Source: Pseudomonas floridensis
Lineage (GTDB): Bacteria > Pseudomonadota > Gammaproteobacteria > Pseudomonadales > Pseudomonadaceae
NCBI RefSeq assembly: GCF_002087235.1
Contig: NZ_MUIO01000093.1
Coordinates: 1 to 64,000, forward strand
DNA: 64,000 bases
Reading direction: 5' to 3'
The notes under the pieces are model-generated. The model did not search any database. It was given only the letters and a program-made list of their open reading frames with translations, and was not told where the DNA came from. Made by a program: the position numbers and the translations under genes. Of the stretch, positions 36,254 through 45,790 are shown piece by piece; position 1 is the stretch's first letter; every line of letters starts with the position of its first letter.

Positions 36254-36536
36254 ACGGCTCCCGTTCACAACGAGCAAAATTAAGCAGTACAAGTCAGCTG
36301 ACTCAAAGAACCGGCACCGCGTGATGCCTGTCTCCAGCGCTTTTTACGGCCCCACAAACGACAAAGGCCACAGCTGCGAGGCTGTGACCTATAGAAAAAA
36401 ACGAGTTGTTTTGCAACTTGCAAAGCTCACCAAACATTTCAGCGCCTCTGCCCATGGCCAGTTTGACTGCGGTCTGGCGGCTCACCGAGCCCAAGATGAA
36501 AAATTTTACATCCTGGGCGCTTTTCAGGGTCTTGCA
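36254..36536. other. mucB-mucD intergenic region with two hairpins, no mucC
   Basis: No frame resembling mucC is present. Two stem-loops are visible: GCCCAAGATG/CATCCTGGGC at 36489-36518 (one wobble pair) and GGCCACAGC/GCTGTGACC at 36366-36389. They lie downstream of mucB on the minus strand and could attenuate or stabilise transcripts between mucB and mucD. The second is followed on the minus strand only by a loose T-rich stretch. Confidence 0.55.
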
Positions 36537-37496
36537 CTAATTTTTTGCCTGAGCATCAGTGCTGCGGATCGACAACGCAATGCGCTCAGCGGTCCCCAAC
36601 GGTATTTCTCCGACCACGGTGACCATGGTGTCGCCCTGAGGCGTGGTCAGACGTCGCGATACTGCAACGGTCGGCCCCAACTGGGTGCGGATGTCCGAGG
36701 ACGCGTTCCCGTTTACAGGCTCGATAAACACCGAGAATCGCGCCAGGCCGTCGCCGTACATCAGGCTGGTCACCGGCGAATGGGATTCAGGGTCCTTGCG
36801 AACACCACTGCTGCTCAACTCGAAGCCTGACGGCAACCAATCGGAGCGCCATGCAACCGGACTGGCCTGGGTCTGAGGCCTGGTCTTTGTCACGACGACA
36901 GGTTTGCAATCGGCACTGGCCTGCAGAGACTGCTCGGTCGGGCCGTTGGCAGTATCCAGATCGGTGAACTGGAAGCGTTCCAGCAACTGGCCTTTATCAC
37001 TCAACAGCAGCGACTTGAGTGCAAGGCCGGTTTCGTTATCGATATGCAATTCCATACCGTAGCGATGCTGGTCCTTGGGTGTCACAGCGACAATAGTGGC
37101 CTGACGACCGGCAACCCTCGACTTGCCGACAACCTTCATGTCGTACCAGTCAGAGAGTTTCTTGACGTCGAATGTTCGCGAAGAAGCGCCGGAAGTGTTA
37201 GTCACACCGGCTTCAAGGGTGCCGCTGACGCACTGGGTAAGCCCGTCAACGCGTGACACCTCCTGAGCGGATCCATCAAGTTGCAACAAGCGCTCACTGA
37301 TCTTGCCCTCCGCTACGCGGTGCCAGATCCGGTGGGTAGAAAAACTACCGTTACGCTCGTAAACGAATGTGCCTTGATAGCTCTGCTGCTGATCAACCTG
37401 CCCAAGACGTTTGAGCATGTCTTGGGCATCATCAGCATGCACTGGGAGGGCAAGCCATCCACCAAGCAACAACGGCAGTAGAGGGACGACTCGCAT
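36537..37496 (-). CDS. mucB: Sigma-E regulatory protein MucB/RseB
   Basis: 319 residues. Signal peptide LPLLLGGWLALPVHA, then the LolA-like N-domain (AQDMLKRLGQVDQQQSYQGTF) and the RseB C-domain (WLPSGFELSSSGV, FSVFIEPV). RseB-type proteins bind the periplasmic part of the anti-sigma factor and shield it from proteolysis. It follows mucA by eight bases. Confidence 0.95.
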   Translation of the reverse strand: MRVVPLLPLLLGGWLALPVHADDAQDMLKRLGQVDQQQSYQGTFVYERNGSFSTHRIWHRVAEGKISERLLQLDGSAQEVSRVDGLTQCVSGTLEAGVTNTSGASSRTFDVKKLSDWYDMKVVGKSRVAGRQATIVAVTPKDQHRYGMELHIDNETGLALKSLLLSDKGQLLERFQFTDLDTANGPTEQSLQASADCKPVVVTKTRPQTQASPVAWRSDWLPSGFELSSSGVRKDPESHSPVTSLMYGDGLARFSVFIEPVNGNASSDIRTQLGPTVAVSRRLTTPQGDTMVTVVGEIPLGTAERIALSIRSTDAQAKN

Positions 37497-37504
37497 GTTC
37501 CTCC

Positions 37505-38098
37505 TTAACGGTTTTCCAGGCTGGCGGCACGAGCGTAAGGCAGCGCGCTTTCAGTACCCTTCACGGCAGCTTCCTGTGCATGCTGGCGCAGGTAACCTGG
37601 CAGACGCTTATCGCCTTCACCGGCTTGACCTTGCAGTACACCATTGGCCATCGGGCCTGGTGCCTGTTCAGCGCTCTCGGTGTATCCAGCCAGTACGGCC
37701 GGACCTTTGACTTGCGGAACGGTCAGGTTGGCAGGCTGCTGCGACTGTTGGGCCAGTTGCGTACCAGTGATTTCGTCTTGGTTGTACAGGCGTACACCCG
37801 CCAGAACAGCAACGGTAACCGAAGCGGCAACGGCCAGACGACCCAGCGAGCGCCACGGACCGCGGGCTGCTTTGAGGGGGCTGACTTCATCGGCGATCGC
37901 GGCAGATACAGCTGCCGAAATATCCAGATGAGGCATCAGCAGTTCCTTGTGCATCGCTGCACGGGCAATCTGATAACGCGACCATGTGGCACGTGTATCT
38001 GCATCGTCAATGGCATTCAATACCCGACGCAATTCCAATTCGTCCGCTTCATTATCCATCACTGCGGACAGCGATTCCTGCAGGGCTTCACGACTCAT
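37505..38098 (-). CDS. mucA: Anti-sigma factor MucA
   Basis: 197 residues, normal for MucA, so the frame is not an alginate-overproducer truncation. The cytoplasmic AlgU-binding part is MSREALQESLSAVMDNEADE to DTRATWSRYQIARAAM; one TM helix (LGRLAVAASVTVAVLAGVRL) leads to a periplasmic tail bound by MucB. It holds AlgU at the membrane until cleaved. Confidence 0.95.
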   Translation of the reverse strand: MSREALQESLSAVMDNEADELELRRVLNAIDDADTRATWSRYQIARAAMHKELLMPHLDISAAVSAAIADEVSPLKAARGPWRSLGRLAVAASVTVAVLAGVRLYNQDEITGTQLAQQSQQPANLTVPQVKGPAVLAGYTESAEQAPGPMANGVLQGQAGEGDKRLPGYLRQHAQEAAVKGTESALPYARAASLENR

Positions 38099-38131
38099 GG
38101 CGGGTTCCTCTCTTGGGCTATCGCCGCTGTC

Positions 38132-38713
38132 TCAGGATTCCTGCAACAACGGCTGCAGGGCTTTATCGATGGCTTCCCGAGCGCGAAAGATGCGAGAGCG
38201 CACGGTACCAACAGGACATTGCATGACGCTCGCAATGTCTTCGTAACTCAGACCGTCGAATTCACGTAAAGTTAGTGCAGTACGCAAATCTTCCGGGAGA
38301 AGCTGGATGGTCCGATGGACAGTGCCCTCGATCTCATCCCTCAACAATGCACGCTCCGGCGACTCGATGTCCTTGAGGCCGTGATCGCCATCGTAGAACT
38401 CCGCGTCCTCAGACCTCACATCGCTATCTGGCGGCCGCCGACCGCGCGACACCAAATAGTTTTTCGCCGTGTTGATGGCGATGCGGTACAGCCACGTATA
38501 AAACGCGCTATCGCCGCGAAAATTTCCGAGTGCGCGGTAGGCCTTGATGAAAGCCTCCTGCGCAACATCCTGAGCCTCATGGGTGTCGTGCACGAATCGC
38601 ACGATCAACCCTAGAATCTTGTGCTGATACTTCAGCACCAACAGATCAAATGCTCGCGTGTCCCCGCGCTGTACGCGCTCGACAAGCTGCTGATCCTCTT
38701 CCTGGGTTAGCAT
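38132..38713 (-). CDS. algU: Extracytoplasmic sigma factor AlgU (RpoE)
   Basis: 193 residues from ATG 38713 (MLTQEEDQQLVERVQRGD); the extra two upstream codons are not used in homologues. Sigma-70 region 2 (DAF-type EAQDVAQEAFIKAYRAL) and region 4 (GLSYEDIASVMQCPVGTVRSR) are clear. It drives envelope-stress and alginate genes. Its own upstream promoter matches its consensus, so it is probably autoregulated. Confidence 0.97.
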   Translation of the reverse strand: MLTQEEDQQLVERVQRGDTRAFDLLVLKYQHKILGLIVRFVHDTHEAQDVAQEAFIKAYRALGNFRGDSAFYTWLYRIAINTAKNYLVSRGRRPPDSDVRSEDAEFYDGDHGLKDIESPERALLRDEIEGTVHRTIQLLPEDLRTALTLREFDGLSYEDIASVMQCPVGTVRSRIFRAREAIDKALQPLLQES

Positions 38714-38772
38714 GAACACTCCTCATTGAGCTTAAAGGAGCGTTGCAACTGATATTGTTCAGGCTCGCAAAC

Positions 38773-38799
38773 ATAGACTCGGGCTTTTCGCAAAAGTTC
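38773..38799 (-). promoter_or_regulatory. AlgU/sigma-E-type promoter of algU
   Basis: On the minus strand GAACTT (38799-38794) is followed after exactly 16 bases by TCTAT (38777-38773). This fits the AlgU consensus GAACTT-N16/17-TCTgA, about 60 bases before the algU start. Confidence 0.85.
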
Positions 38800-39201
38800 T
38801 CCCCCTTCAAGCAAGTTTCCTGCAGGCAATCATGAACCCTGCAAGAAAAACGCAGCTCGACCGGGCCGGCTGCGTGAATAGTCTTGTCGCCAGATGCACA
38901 GTCGATGATCACTTATCTAACCCTGGGCATGCCGACGCTGTTCCTTTATAGGCAACCTGCTATTGAGTCTGGATCCCGGTGAAAAGTTCCATCAGCACAA
39001 GTGCAGGAGTGAATGCAAACTCCACGTTCTCTCTGAATCAATGAATGTATTTCAAGGATTGAAGCAGAGGAAACGGGGTGCATCACGTCGAGGACTGGAG
39101 CACAATCATCGCCCGCCGTGGTTTCACATTGCCATGAGGCGCGGCTATTGTGCCGATCCCCATATACTTATACTAGTGGCCGCCGAGGGCAGAATTCGCA
39201 G
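38800..39201. other. Divergent algU-nadB intergenic region
   Basis: No supported gene. The algU promoter lies at its left edge. Near nadB, the sequence TATACTTATACT (39163-39174) offers two overlapping -10-like hexamers on the plus strand, with a weak TTGTGC upstream at 39148. The nadB promoter is probably here, but I cannot fix it. Confidence 0.45.
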
Positions 39202-40818
39202 ATGAGCCAACATTTTCAGCATGACGTACTGGTGATCGGCAGCGGAGCCGCAGGCTTGAGCCTTGCATTGACCCTTCCCATCCATCTGCGCATTGCGGTT
39301 CTAAGCAAGGGCGACCTGTCCAACGGCTCCACGTTCTGGGCTCAGGGCGGCGTCGCTGCGGTACTGGACGACACCGACACCGTCCAGTCGCACGTTGAAG
39401 ATACGTTGAACGCTGGCGGCGGACTGTGCGATGAAGAAGCCGTGCGCTTCACGGTTGAACACAGCCGTGAAGCGATTCAGTGGCTGATCGACCAAGGCGT
39501 TCCTTTCACCCGTGGCGATCACGCGGACACGGAGGAAAGCGGCTTCCAGTTTCACCTGACCCGCGAAGGCGGCCACAGTCACCGTCGCATCATTCATGCG
39601 GCGGACGCCACTGGTGCGGCGATTTTCAAGACACTTTTCGACCAGGCCAGCAAGCGACCCAATATCGAATTGCTCGAACAGCGTGCTGCCATCGACCTGA
39701 TCACCGAGCGCAGGCTGGGTATGGATGGCCAGCGCTGTCTGGGTGCCTACGTGCTTAATCGCAAGAGTGGCGAAGTCGATACCTATGGCGCGCGTTTCAC
39801 GATCCTGGCGTCAGGCGGCGCCGCCAAAGTCTACCTCTACACCAGCAACCCGGATGGTGCGTGCGGCGATGGCATCGCGATGGCCTGGCGTTCCGGCTGT
39901 CGGGTGGCCAACCTGGAATTCAACCAATTCCACCCTACCTGCCTGTATCACCCGCAAGCCAAGAGCTTTCTGATCACCGAAGCCCTACGTGGCGAAGGGG
40001 CTTACCTCAAGCTGCCGAACGGTGAGCGGTTCATGCCACGTTTCGACGAACGGGCAGAACTGGCACCGCGTGACATCGTGGCACGCGCGATCGACCACGA
40101 AATGAAGCGCCTGGGTATCGACTGCGTCTACCTGGACATCAGCCACAAGCCGGAAGCCTTCATCAAGAGCCATTTTCCGACCGTTTACGAGCGCTGCCTC
40201 GAGTTCTCGATCGACATCACCCGACAGCCGATCCCGGTCGTGCCCGCAGCGCACTACACCTGCGGTGGCGTGATGGTGGACAGCCACGGCCATACCGATG
40301 TGCCCGGCCTGTACGCCATCGGCGAAACCAGTTTCACCGGCCTGCACGGCGCCAACCGCATGGCCAGCAATTCACTGCTTGAGTGCTTCGTTTACGCCCG
40401 CTCGGCTGCTGCGGACATCGAGAGCCAGCTGGCTGACGTGCAGATGCCGAGCAACCTTCCCGCGTGGGACGCGAGTCAGGTCACCGATTCGGACGAAGAC
40501 GTGATCATCGCGCACAACTGGGATGAATTGCGGCGATTCATGTGGGACTACGTCGGCATCGTGCGCACCAACAAGCGCCTGCAACGGGCACAGCATCGAG
40601 TGCGGCTGCTACTGGATGAAATCGACGAGTTTTACAGTAACTACAAGGTCAGCCGCGACCTGATCGAATTGCGCAATCTGGCGCAGGTTGCAGAACTGAT
40701 GATCCGCTCGGCGATGGCGCGCAAGGAGAGTCGCGGCCTGCATTACACGCTGGATTACCCGGACCTGCTTCCGGAAGCGCTGGACACTATTCTGATACCA
40801 CCCACCTACGTCGGCTGA
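39202..40818 (+). CDS. nadB: L-aspartate oxidase
   Basis: 538 residues from ATG 39202 (MSQHFQHDVLVIGSGAAGLS). The FAD-binding GSGAAGLSLAL, active-site FQFHLTREGGHSHRR, HYTCGGVMVDSHG and NRMASNSLLECFVYARSAA match NadB. It oxidises L-aspartate to iminoaspartate for NAD synthesis. Its 3' end overlaps the convergent ygfX-type gene by 32 bases. Confidence 0.96.
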   Translation: MSQHFQHDVLVIGSGAAGLSLALTLPIHLRIAVLSKGDLSNGSTFWAQGGVAAVLDDTDTVQSHVEDTLNAGGGLCDEEAVRFTVEHSREAIQWLIDQGVPFTRGDHADTEESGFQFHLTREGGHSHRRIIHAADATGAAIFKTLFDQASKRPNIELLEQRAAIDLITERRLGMDGQRCLGAYVLNRKSGEVDTYGARFTILASGGAAKVYLYTSNPDGACGDGIAMAWRSGCRVANLEFNQFHPTCLYHPQAKSFLITEALRGEGAYLKLPNGERFMPRFDERAELAPRDIVARAIDHEMKRLGIDCVYLDISHKPEAFIKSHFPTVYERCLEFSIDITRQPIPVVPAAHYTCGGVMVDSHGHTDVPGLYAIGETSFTGLHGANRMASNSLLECFVYARSAAADIESQLADVQMPSNLPAWDASQVTDSDEDVIIAHNWDELRRFMWDYVGIVRTNKRLQRAQHRVRLLLDEIDEFYSNYKVSRDLIELRNLAQVAELMIRSAMARKESRGLHYTLDYPDLLPEALDTILIPPTYVG

Positions 40819-41251
40819 ACTTGAGGCGCACGCGCAGACGCCGGTGAAGGTCCGGGGTCTGCGCGTCGAAGGGGATGCAGCAGCTTTTGATCGGCCCTTT
40901 CGCCCGACCACCGCTGACCAGACGAAAACGCAGGATCACGACCAGCGGCAAGGCCAGACTGTCCCGGCAGAGCTGAACCGGCTGCCAGCCGCCCCGCTCG
41001 CTCCACACCCGCCAGCCTTGCAGGTCACGCTGAAGCCCGGTAAATGCCGCCGGATGGCTGAGCAGGATTGATCTGGGTAGCGACCACAACCCGTGAGCGA
41101 GGCAAAGCGCGATGCCGATTGCCGACACCCACAACGGAACGTCCAGCCAGCACAGCGAAATCAACGCCAGTGCCTGTGCGATCAGGTACAACGTCAGCAG
41201 CAGACGAGACGCCTGCCAGCGACACTCGAAGCGATCACTTGGGCTGAACAC
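40787..41251 (-). CDS. ygfX: YgfX/CptA-type small membrane protein
   Basis: 154 residues from GTG 41251. Two close TM helices (LLLTLYLIAQALALISLCWL and VSAIGIALCLAHGLW) are followed by a soluble domain (WSERGGWQPVQLCRDSLALP), the YgfX plan. In E. coli YgfX pairs with SdhE; toxin activity has been proposed for it. The start lies within the last codons of sdhE (17-base overlap), so the two are coupled. The 3' end overlaps nadB. Confidence 0.75.
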   Translation of the reverse strand: MFSPSDRFECRWQASRLLLTLYLIAQALALISLCWLDVPLWVSAIGIALCLAHGLWSLPRSILLSHPAAFTGLQRDLQGWRVWSERGGWQPVQLCRDSLALPLVVILRFRLVSGGRAKGPIKSCCIPFDAQTPDLHRRLRVRLKFSRRRWVVSE

Positions 41252-41489
41252 GGTCCAGAATCATGCGCACCATACGCTGCAATTCAGGGTCTTCGGACTC
41301 GGCACGCTGCATGAACCAGCCGAACATGTCCTGATCCTCGCAACTGAGCAGCCGGCGATACAGATCGCGGTCCACGTCATTCAAATGCGGGTAGACCTCT
41401 CGAACAAACGGCACCAGCAGCACGTCCAGTTCGAGCATGCCGCGGCGGCTGTGCCAGTAAAGGCGGTTGAGTTCAACGTCTTCGACCAT
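41235..41489 (-). CDS. sdhE: Succinate dehydrogenase assembly factor SdhE (CptB)
   Basis: 84 residues from ATG 41489 (MVEDVELNRLYWHSRRGMLE). The conserved RGxxE motif is R16-G17-M18-L19-E20. SdhE helps attach FAD covalently to succinate dehydrogenase and fumarate reductase flavoproteins. It is divergent from ygfZ and coupled to ygfX. The longer frame upstream is not part of the gene. Confidence 0.92.
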   Translation of the reverse strand: MVEDVELNRLYWHSRRGMLELDVLLVPFVREVYPHLNDVDRDLYRRLLSCEDQDMFGWFMQRAESEDPELQRMVRMILDRVQPK

Positions 41490-41637
41490 GGAGCGCTCCT
41501 CAAAGTAGGCGGCGAGTATACAGCCGTGAGGCGGCAGCGCGAATCGGGCAATGGTCGCAGCAGTTTTCATGTAGCCGTATTCAGATTCATGACTGGGCAC
41601 TATGATGTGCCCCAGACTTTTTCCATTTGCGATGACC

Positions 41638-42579
41638 ATGGCCCACTCAGCTTTCTTCTGCACGCTATCCCATGAGGGCATTCTTGCCGTTCGCGGCGTG
41701 GATGCCAGCAAATTTCTGCAGGGACAATTGACCTGCAACTTCAACTACCTGAGCGACGAGCGATCCAGCCTCGGTGCGCGCTGTACCCAGAAAGGCCGGA
41801 TGCAATCCAGCTTTCGGGTGGTGTTCGAAGGCGACGGTTGCCTGTTGGCAATGGCGCGGGAACTGATCGAACCGCAACTGCTGGACCTGCGCAAATACGC
41901 GGTGTTCTCCAAGTCGAAGCTGACCGACGAAAGCGCCGCCTGGGTGCGTTTCGGCCTGCAGGATGGCGATGGCGCCCTGACCAGCCTGGGGCTGGACCTG
42001 GCGCAGGAAACCGACGCGGTGACCCGCGCCAATGACCTGATCGCAATTCGTGTATCGCCTTCGCGGGCCGAGCTGTGGGTGCGGGCCGAACAGGCCGACA
42101 ACATCCGCTCGCGCCTGGCCTCGCATCTGGGCGAGGGTTCGCTCAATGACTGGCTGTTGGGTCAGATCCAGGCCGGTATCGGTCAGGTATTCATCGAAAC
42201 CCGTGAAGAGTTCATCCCGCAGATGATCAACCTGCAGGCGGTGGGCGGGGTCAGCTTCAAGAAGGGCTGTTACACCGGCCAGGAAATCGTGGCGCGCATG
42301 CAGTACCTGGGCAAACTCAAGCGCAGGCTTTATCGGCTGTCCATGCAGGGCGAGACTGTCCCTACACCTGGCACCGCGCTGTTTTCTCCTGTGCATGCCA
42401 GTTCTGCAGGCAACGTTGTGATCGCCGCGCGGTCAGAGCAGGGTATCGAGTTGCTCGCCGTGCTTCAGGCCGATGCCGCGGAAAGCGGTGACGTGCACCT
42501 CGACTCTGCCGACGGCCCTTCCCTGCAACTCTGTGAGCTGCCCTACACTCTGGACAGCAAGCTCGAAACGCAGCGATAA
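41638..42579 (+). CDS. ygfZ: tRNA-modifying/Fe-S repair protein YgfZ
   Basis: 313 residues from ATG 41638 (MAHSAFFCTLSHEGILAVRG); ATG 41632 is equally possible. The GcvT-like fold and YgfZ signature KKGCYTGQEIVARMQYLGKL (with the essential Cys) are present. It uses folate in maintenance of some Fe-S enzymes. It is divergent from sdhE. Confidence 0.92.
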   Translation: MAHSAFFCTLSHEGILAVRGVDASKFLQGQLTCNFNYLSDERSSLGARCTQKGRMQSSFRVVFEGDGCLLAMARELIEPQLLDLRKYAVFSKSKLTDESAAWVRFGLQDGDGALTSLGLDLAQETDAVTRANDLIAIRVSPSRAELWVRAEQADNIRSRLASHLGEGSLNDWLLGQIQAGIGQVFIETREEFIPQMINLQAVGGVSFKKGCYTGQEIVARMQYLGKLKRRLYRLSMQGETVPTPGTALFSPVHASSAGNVVIAARSEQGIELLAVLQADAAESGDVHLDSADGPSLQLCELPYTLDSKLETQR

Positions 42580-42688
42580 CGCGAGCGAACACTCCCGGGT
42601 TCTCATTGTCAGTACAGCGACCCGGCGTTCGGGCGCTTCCTGAGCGCCCGGAACACTCTGGACACCCCCTACGGCTGCGAGACGCAAC

Positions 42689-43510
42689 ATGAGCAAGATG
42701 GCTGACGAGGTGCAGAGAAACTTGATCAAGGCCATCGACAGAGATGCCTTGTTTCTCCCGACCCTGCCAGAAGTAGCACTGAAGATCCGCCTTGCCGCTG
42801 AAGACACCGAGATCAGTATCGCAGCACTGAGCAAGGTTATCGGCAGCGACACTGCCCTGTCCGCGCGACTCATCAAAGTGGCGAACAGTCCGTTGCTGCG
42901 CCCCAATTTCGAGGTCAGCGACGTCAACACCGCCATTCGCCGCCTGGGCGTGAATTACACCTGCAACCTGGCCATCGGCCTGGTGGTCGAGCAAATGTTC
43001 CACGCCAAGTCGGAAGTCATCGAACAGAAGATGCGGGAAATCTGGAAGCAGAGCCTGCAGGTCGCCGGCATCAGTTACACCCTGTGCCAGCGCTACACCA
43101 ATCTCAAGCCGGATCAGGCCACGCTTGCCGGACTGATCCACCTGATCGGGATTCTGCCGATCCTGACCTATGCCGAAGACCACTTCGACCTGCTGGCCGA
43201 CCCGGTCAGCCTCAATCATGTGATCGACAACATTCATCCAGTCATCGGTGAACGTCTGCTGCGCTCATGGGATTTTCCGGAGCCACTGGCTTCGGTGCCT
43301 GGCAAATTCCAGGACTTCACCCGCGTCTCGAAAAGCCCCGACTACATCGATCTGGTGCAGATTGCGACCGTTCATGTTCACAAGAACAGCGATCATCCTT
43401 TCAGCCAGATCGAGATCGTCGATCTGCCAGCCTACAGCCAACTCAGGCTGAGCAGAGCCGACGGGCTGCTGAGTGCCGAGATGGATGACGCCATGGACAT
43501 GCTTTACTGA
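42689..43510 (+). CDS. HDOD-domain protein
   Basis: 273 residues filled by one HDOD domain: FLPTLPEVALKIRLAAEDTEI, KVIGSDTALSARLIKVANSP, AIRRLGVNYTCNLAIGLVV, and AGLIHLIGILPIL in place of the HD-phosphohydrolase ligands. HDOD proteins are non-catalytic signalling scaffolds. No partner domain is attached. The 3' end overlaps the sensor kinase gene end by seven bases, convergent. Confidence 0.88.
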   Translation: MSKMADEVQRNLIKAIDRDALFLPTLPEVALKIRLAAEDTEISIAALSKVIGSDTALSARLIKVANSPLLRPNFEVSDVNTAIRRLGVNYTCNLAIGLVVEQMFHAKSEVIEQKMREIWKQSLQVAGISYTLCQRYTNLKPDQATLAGLIHLIGILPILTYAEDHFDLLADPVSLNHVIDNIHPVIGERLLRSWDFPEPLASVPGKFQDFTRVSKSPDYIDLVQIATVHVHKNSDHPFSQIEIVDLPAYSQLRLSRADGLLSAEMDDAMDMLY

Positions 43511-44895
43511 GCCTGTGCCACACCGAAACTGACCCTGACCTTCAAACCGCGCTCGGCACCGTCATGCAACGAGATACGGGCAAGGTGCGCGCGACAGATT
43601 TCCCCGACGATGGCCAGTCCCAGCCCCGCTCCGCTGCCCTGCTGGCTGCGTCGATAGAAGCGCTCGAAGACCCGCTCGCGCTCTTCCTGCGGAATACCGG
43701 GACCGTCATCCTCGACTTCCAGAATGCCCGGCGCATAAACCCTCAACACTACATTGCCACTTGGAGGTGTATGGGCCAGTGCGTTATCAATCAGGTTACT
43801 GAGCAACTCGTTGAGCAGTGTCGGCTCGCCCTTAAGCCAGACCGGCTCATCAGCCTCCAGCGCCAGCGCGACGCCGCGTGAATGCGCCAGCGGCGCCATG
43901 GCCATGCCAAGCTCGCGGGCCAACTGACTGAGGTCCAGCTGCTGCGCGCCACCTTCGGCAATCGCACGGGCACCGTTTTCAATGCGCGCCAACGACAACA
44001 GCTGGTTGGCCAGATGAGTCAGTCGATCGGTGCCGAGCGCGGCCGACTCCAGCGTCGCCCGCCACTGTTGCGGATCACGTTCGCGCAGGCCCAGTTCCAC
44101 GCGCGCCTTGAGAGCCGCCAGTGGCGTGCGCAGCTCGTGAGCGGCATCGGCGATGAACTGCGCCTGCCGTTCGAATTGCAAACGCAAGCGCTCAGTGAAG
44201 TGGTTCAGGGCGCCGACCAACGGTCGCAGCTCGTGTTGCACCTCAACCATGGGCAGCGCGCGCAGGTCGTCCGGCTCACGCTCTTCGACAGCAGTGCGCA
44301 ACCGTTCCAGCGGACGCAATGCGGCACTGACGGTAAACCAGACCAGCAACAGCGCGCCGCCGCCGAGCATCCCCAGCCGCAGCAAAGTATCGGCCATCAG
44401 GCTGCGCGCCATGCCCTTGCGTGCTTCCTGGGTCTCGGCGACACGGATTTCAGCGGTGCCGTTCATGCCCGGATCGGTGACCGGCTTGAGCAGGCTGACG
44501 ACCCGCACGTCCTGCCCCTGATAGACCCCGTTATAAAATTTGGCCAGCGCTGGATAGTCGTCCGTGCGCAAGGTGCCCGCCGGTGGCGATGGCAGGTTTT
44601 CGTAGCCGGAAATCAGCTTCTGATTGATGTCGTTGACCTGATAGTAGATCCGGCCCTCGCTGTCGTAAGCGAACGTATCCAGCGCCACATAGGGAATGTC
44701 CGCACTCAATGTGCCGTCACGCTGGGTCAGTCCAGCGGCAATGGTCCGGGCCGAAGCCAACAGCGTGCGGTCATACGCCGTGTCGGCCACCTCGCGGCCA
44801 TTCCAGTAGGCGCTCATGCCGCTGGCCAGCATCAAGACCACCAGCAGCAATGCGAGATTCCACAGCAGTCGCCAGCGCAGGCTGTCGTTAATCAT
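43504..44895 (-). CDS. tctE: Sensor histidine kinase TctE
   Basis: 463 residues from ATG 44895 (MINDSLRWRLLWNLALLLVV). Two TM helices bracket a periplasmic 2CSK-N sensor (DTAYDRTLLASARTIAAG). The H-box is AAHELRTPLAALKARVELGL, and N/G boxes appear as NLIDNALAHTPP and DDGPGIPQEER. It presumably senses external tricarboxylates and phosphorylates TctD. It overlaps tctD by eight bases. Confidence 0.93.
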   Translation of the reverse strand: MINDSLRWRLLWNLALLLVVLMLASGMSAYWNGREVADTAYDRTLLASARTIAAGLTQRDGTLSADIPYVALDTFAYDSEGRIYYQVNDINQKLISGYENLPSPPAGTLRTDDYPALAKFYNGVYQGQDVRVVSLLKPVTDPGMNGTAEIRVAETQEARKGMARSLMADTLLRLGMLGGGALLLVWFTVSAALRPLERLRTAVEEREPDDLRALPMVEVQHELRPLVGALNHFTERLRLQFERQAQFIADAAHELRTPLAALKARVELGLRERDPQQWRATLESAALGTDRLTHLANQLLSLARIENGARAIAEGGAQQLDLSQLARELGMAMAPLAHSRGVALALEADEPVWLKGEPTLLNELLSNLIDNALAHTPPSGNVVLRVYAPGILEVEDDGPGIPQEERERVFERFYRRSQQGSGAGLGLAIVGEICRAHLARISLHDGAERGLKVRVSFGVAQAQ

Positions 44896-45559
44896 CGCGA
44901 CTTTCCAGCAGATACCCCAAGCCACGGAAGGTCACGATCGCCACCGAATGGCCGTCGAGTTTCTTGCGCAGGCGATGCACGTAGATTTCGATGGCGTCGG
45001 GGCTGGCCTCTTCATCGAGCCCAAATACCTGCGCCGCCAGTTGCTCCTTGCTCATCACCCGACCGGGCCTGGCGATCAGGGCTTCGAGCACGGCTTGCTC
45101 ACGAGATGTCAGGGTCAGCAATTCGTCGCCGAGCGTGAAACGGCGAGTGTCCAGGTCGTAAGCCAGCGCACCGCAGCGCTGCTGACGCTCGCCGCCCAGC
45201 ACACTGCGGCGCAGCAACGCCTTGACCCGCGCTTCCAGCTCCGACAACTCGAATGGCTTGGCCAGGTAGTCATCAGCGCCCAGATTGAGACCATGGACCC
45301 TATCCTTGACGTCACTGCGTGCTGTCAGCATGAGCACTGGCAGGTTTTTGCTGCGAGCGCGCAATCGCGCCAGCACTTCGAAGCCGTCCATGCGCGGCAA
45401 ACCTACGTCGAGGATCGCGACGGCGTATTCCTCGCTGGTCAGCGCCAGGTCGGCAGCAACGCCGTCATGCAGGACGTCGACGGTCAAACCCGCGCTCTTG
45501 AGCGCCTGCGCGACACTTTCAGCCAGTTGCAGATGATCTTCCACAAGAAGAACACGCAT
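44888..45559 (-). CDS. tctD: Response regulator TctD
   Basis: 223 residues from ATG 45559 (MRVLLVEDHLQLAESVAQAL). The OmpR-type receiver has phospho-acceptor D51 (AILDVGLPR), T/K landmarks (LMLTARSD, LAKPFEL) and a winged helix (SPDAIEIYVHRLRKKLDG). The frame extends upstream of 45559 but is not conserved there. It activates the divergent tctCBA genes. Confidence 0.93.
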   Translation of the reverse strand: MRVLLVEDHLQLAESVAQALKSAGLTVDVLHDGVAADLALTSEEYAVAILDVGLPRMDGFEVLARLRARSKNLPVLMLTARSDVKDRVHGLNLGADDYLAKPFELSELEARVKALLRRSVLGGERQQRCGALAYDLDTRRFTLGDELLTLTSREQAVLEALIARPGRVMSKEQLAAQVFGLDEEASPDAIEIYVHRLRKKLDGHSVAIVTFRGLGYLLESRDD

Positions 45560-45752
45560 CGCCGTCTCCTGTTTGTCGGTGTTGTTATTGAGGCTCGTGG
45601 AAGCGGAGTTTACAGGCGCGCCGCACGCTGTGAAGCACTGAAACAACTCGCGGCATCGCACAATGCATTGAAAGGTAGGTGAAAGGTTTGTCATTTAGCA
45701 TCGCCGTACGACCCGCCAAAGGGTAAGTGAACAAGGCGCCCGGATGCGTCTG

Positions 45753-45783
45753 AACAATAAAAACAATAAAACGGTAAATGGAG
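45753..45783 (+). promoter_or_regulatory. Tandem Crc/Hfq (AAnAAnAA) motifs before an orphan ribosome site
   Basis: AACAATAA occurs at 45753-45760 and again at 45762-45769, directly before GGAG at 45780-45783 and ATG at 45791. AAnAAnAA next to a start codon is the catabolite-activity motif through which Hfq/Crc blocks translation in Pseudomonas. Confidence 0.6.
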
Positions 45784-45790
45784 TCACATC

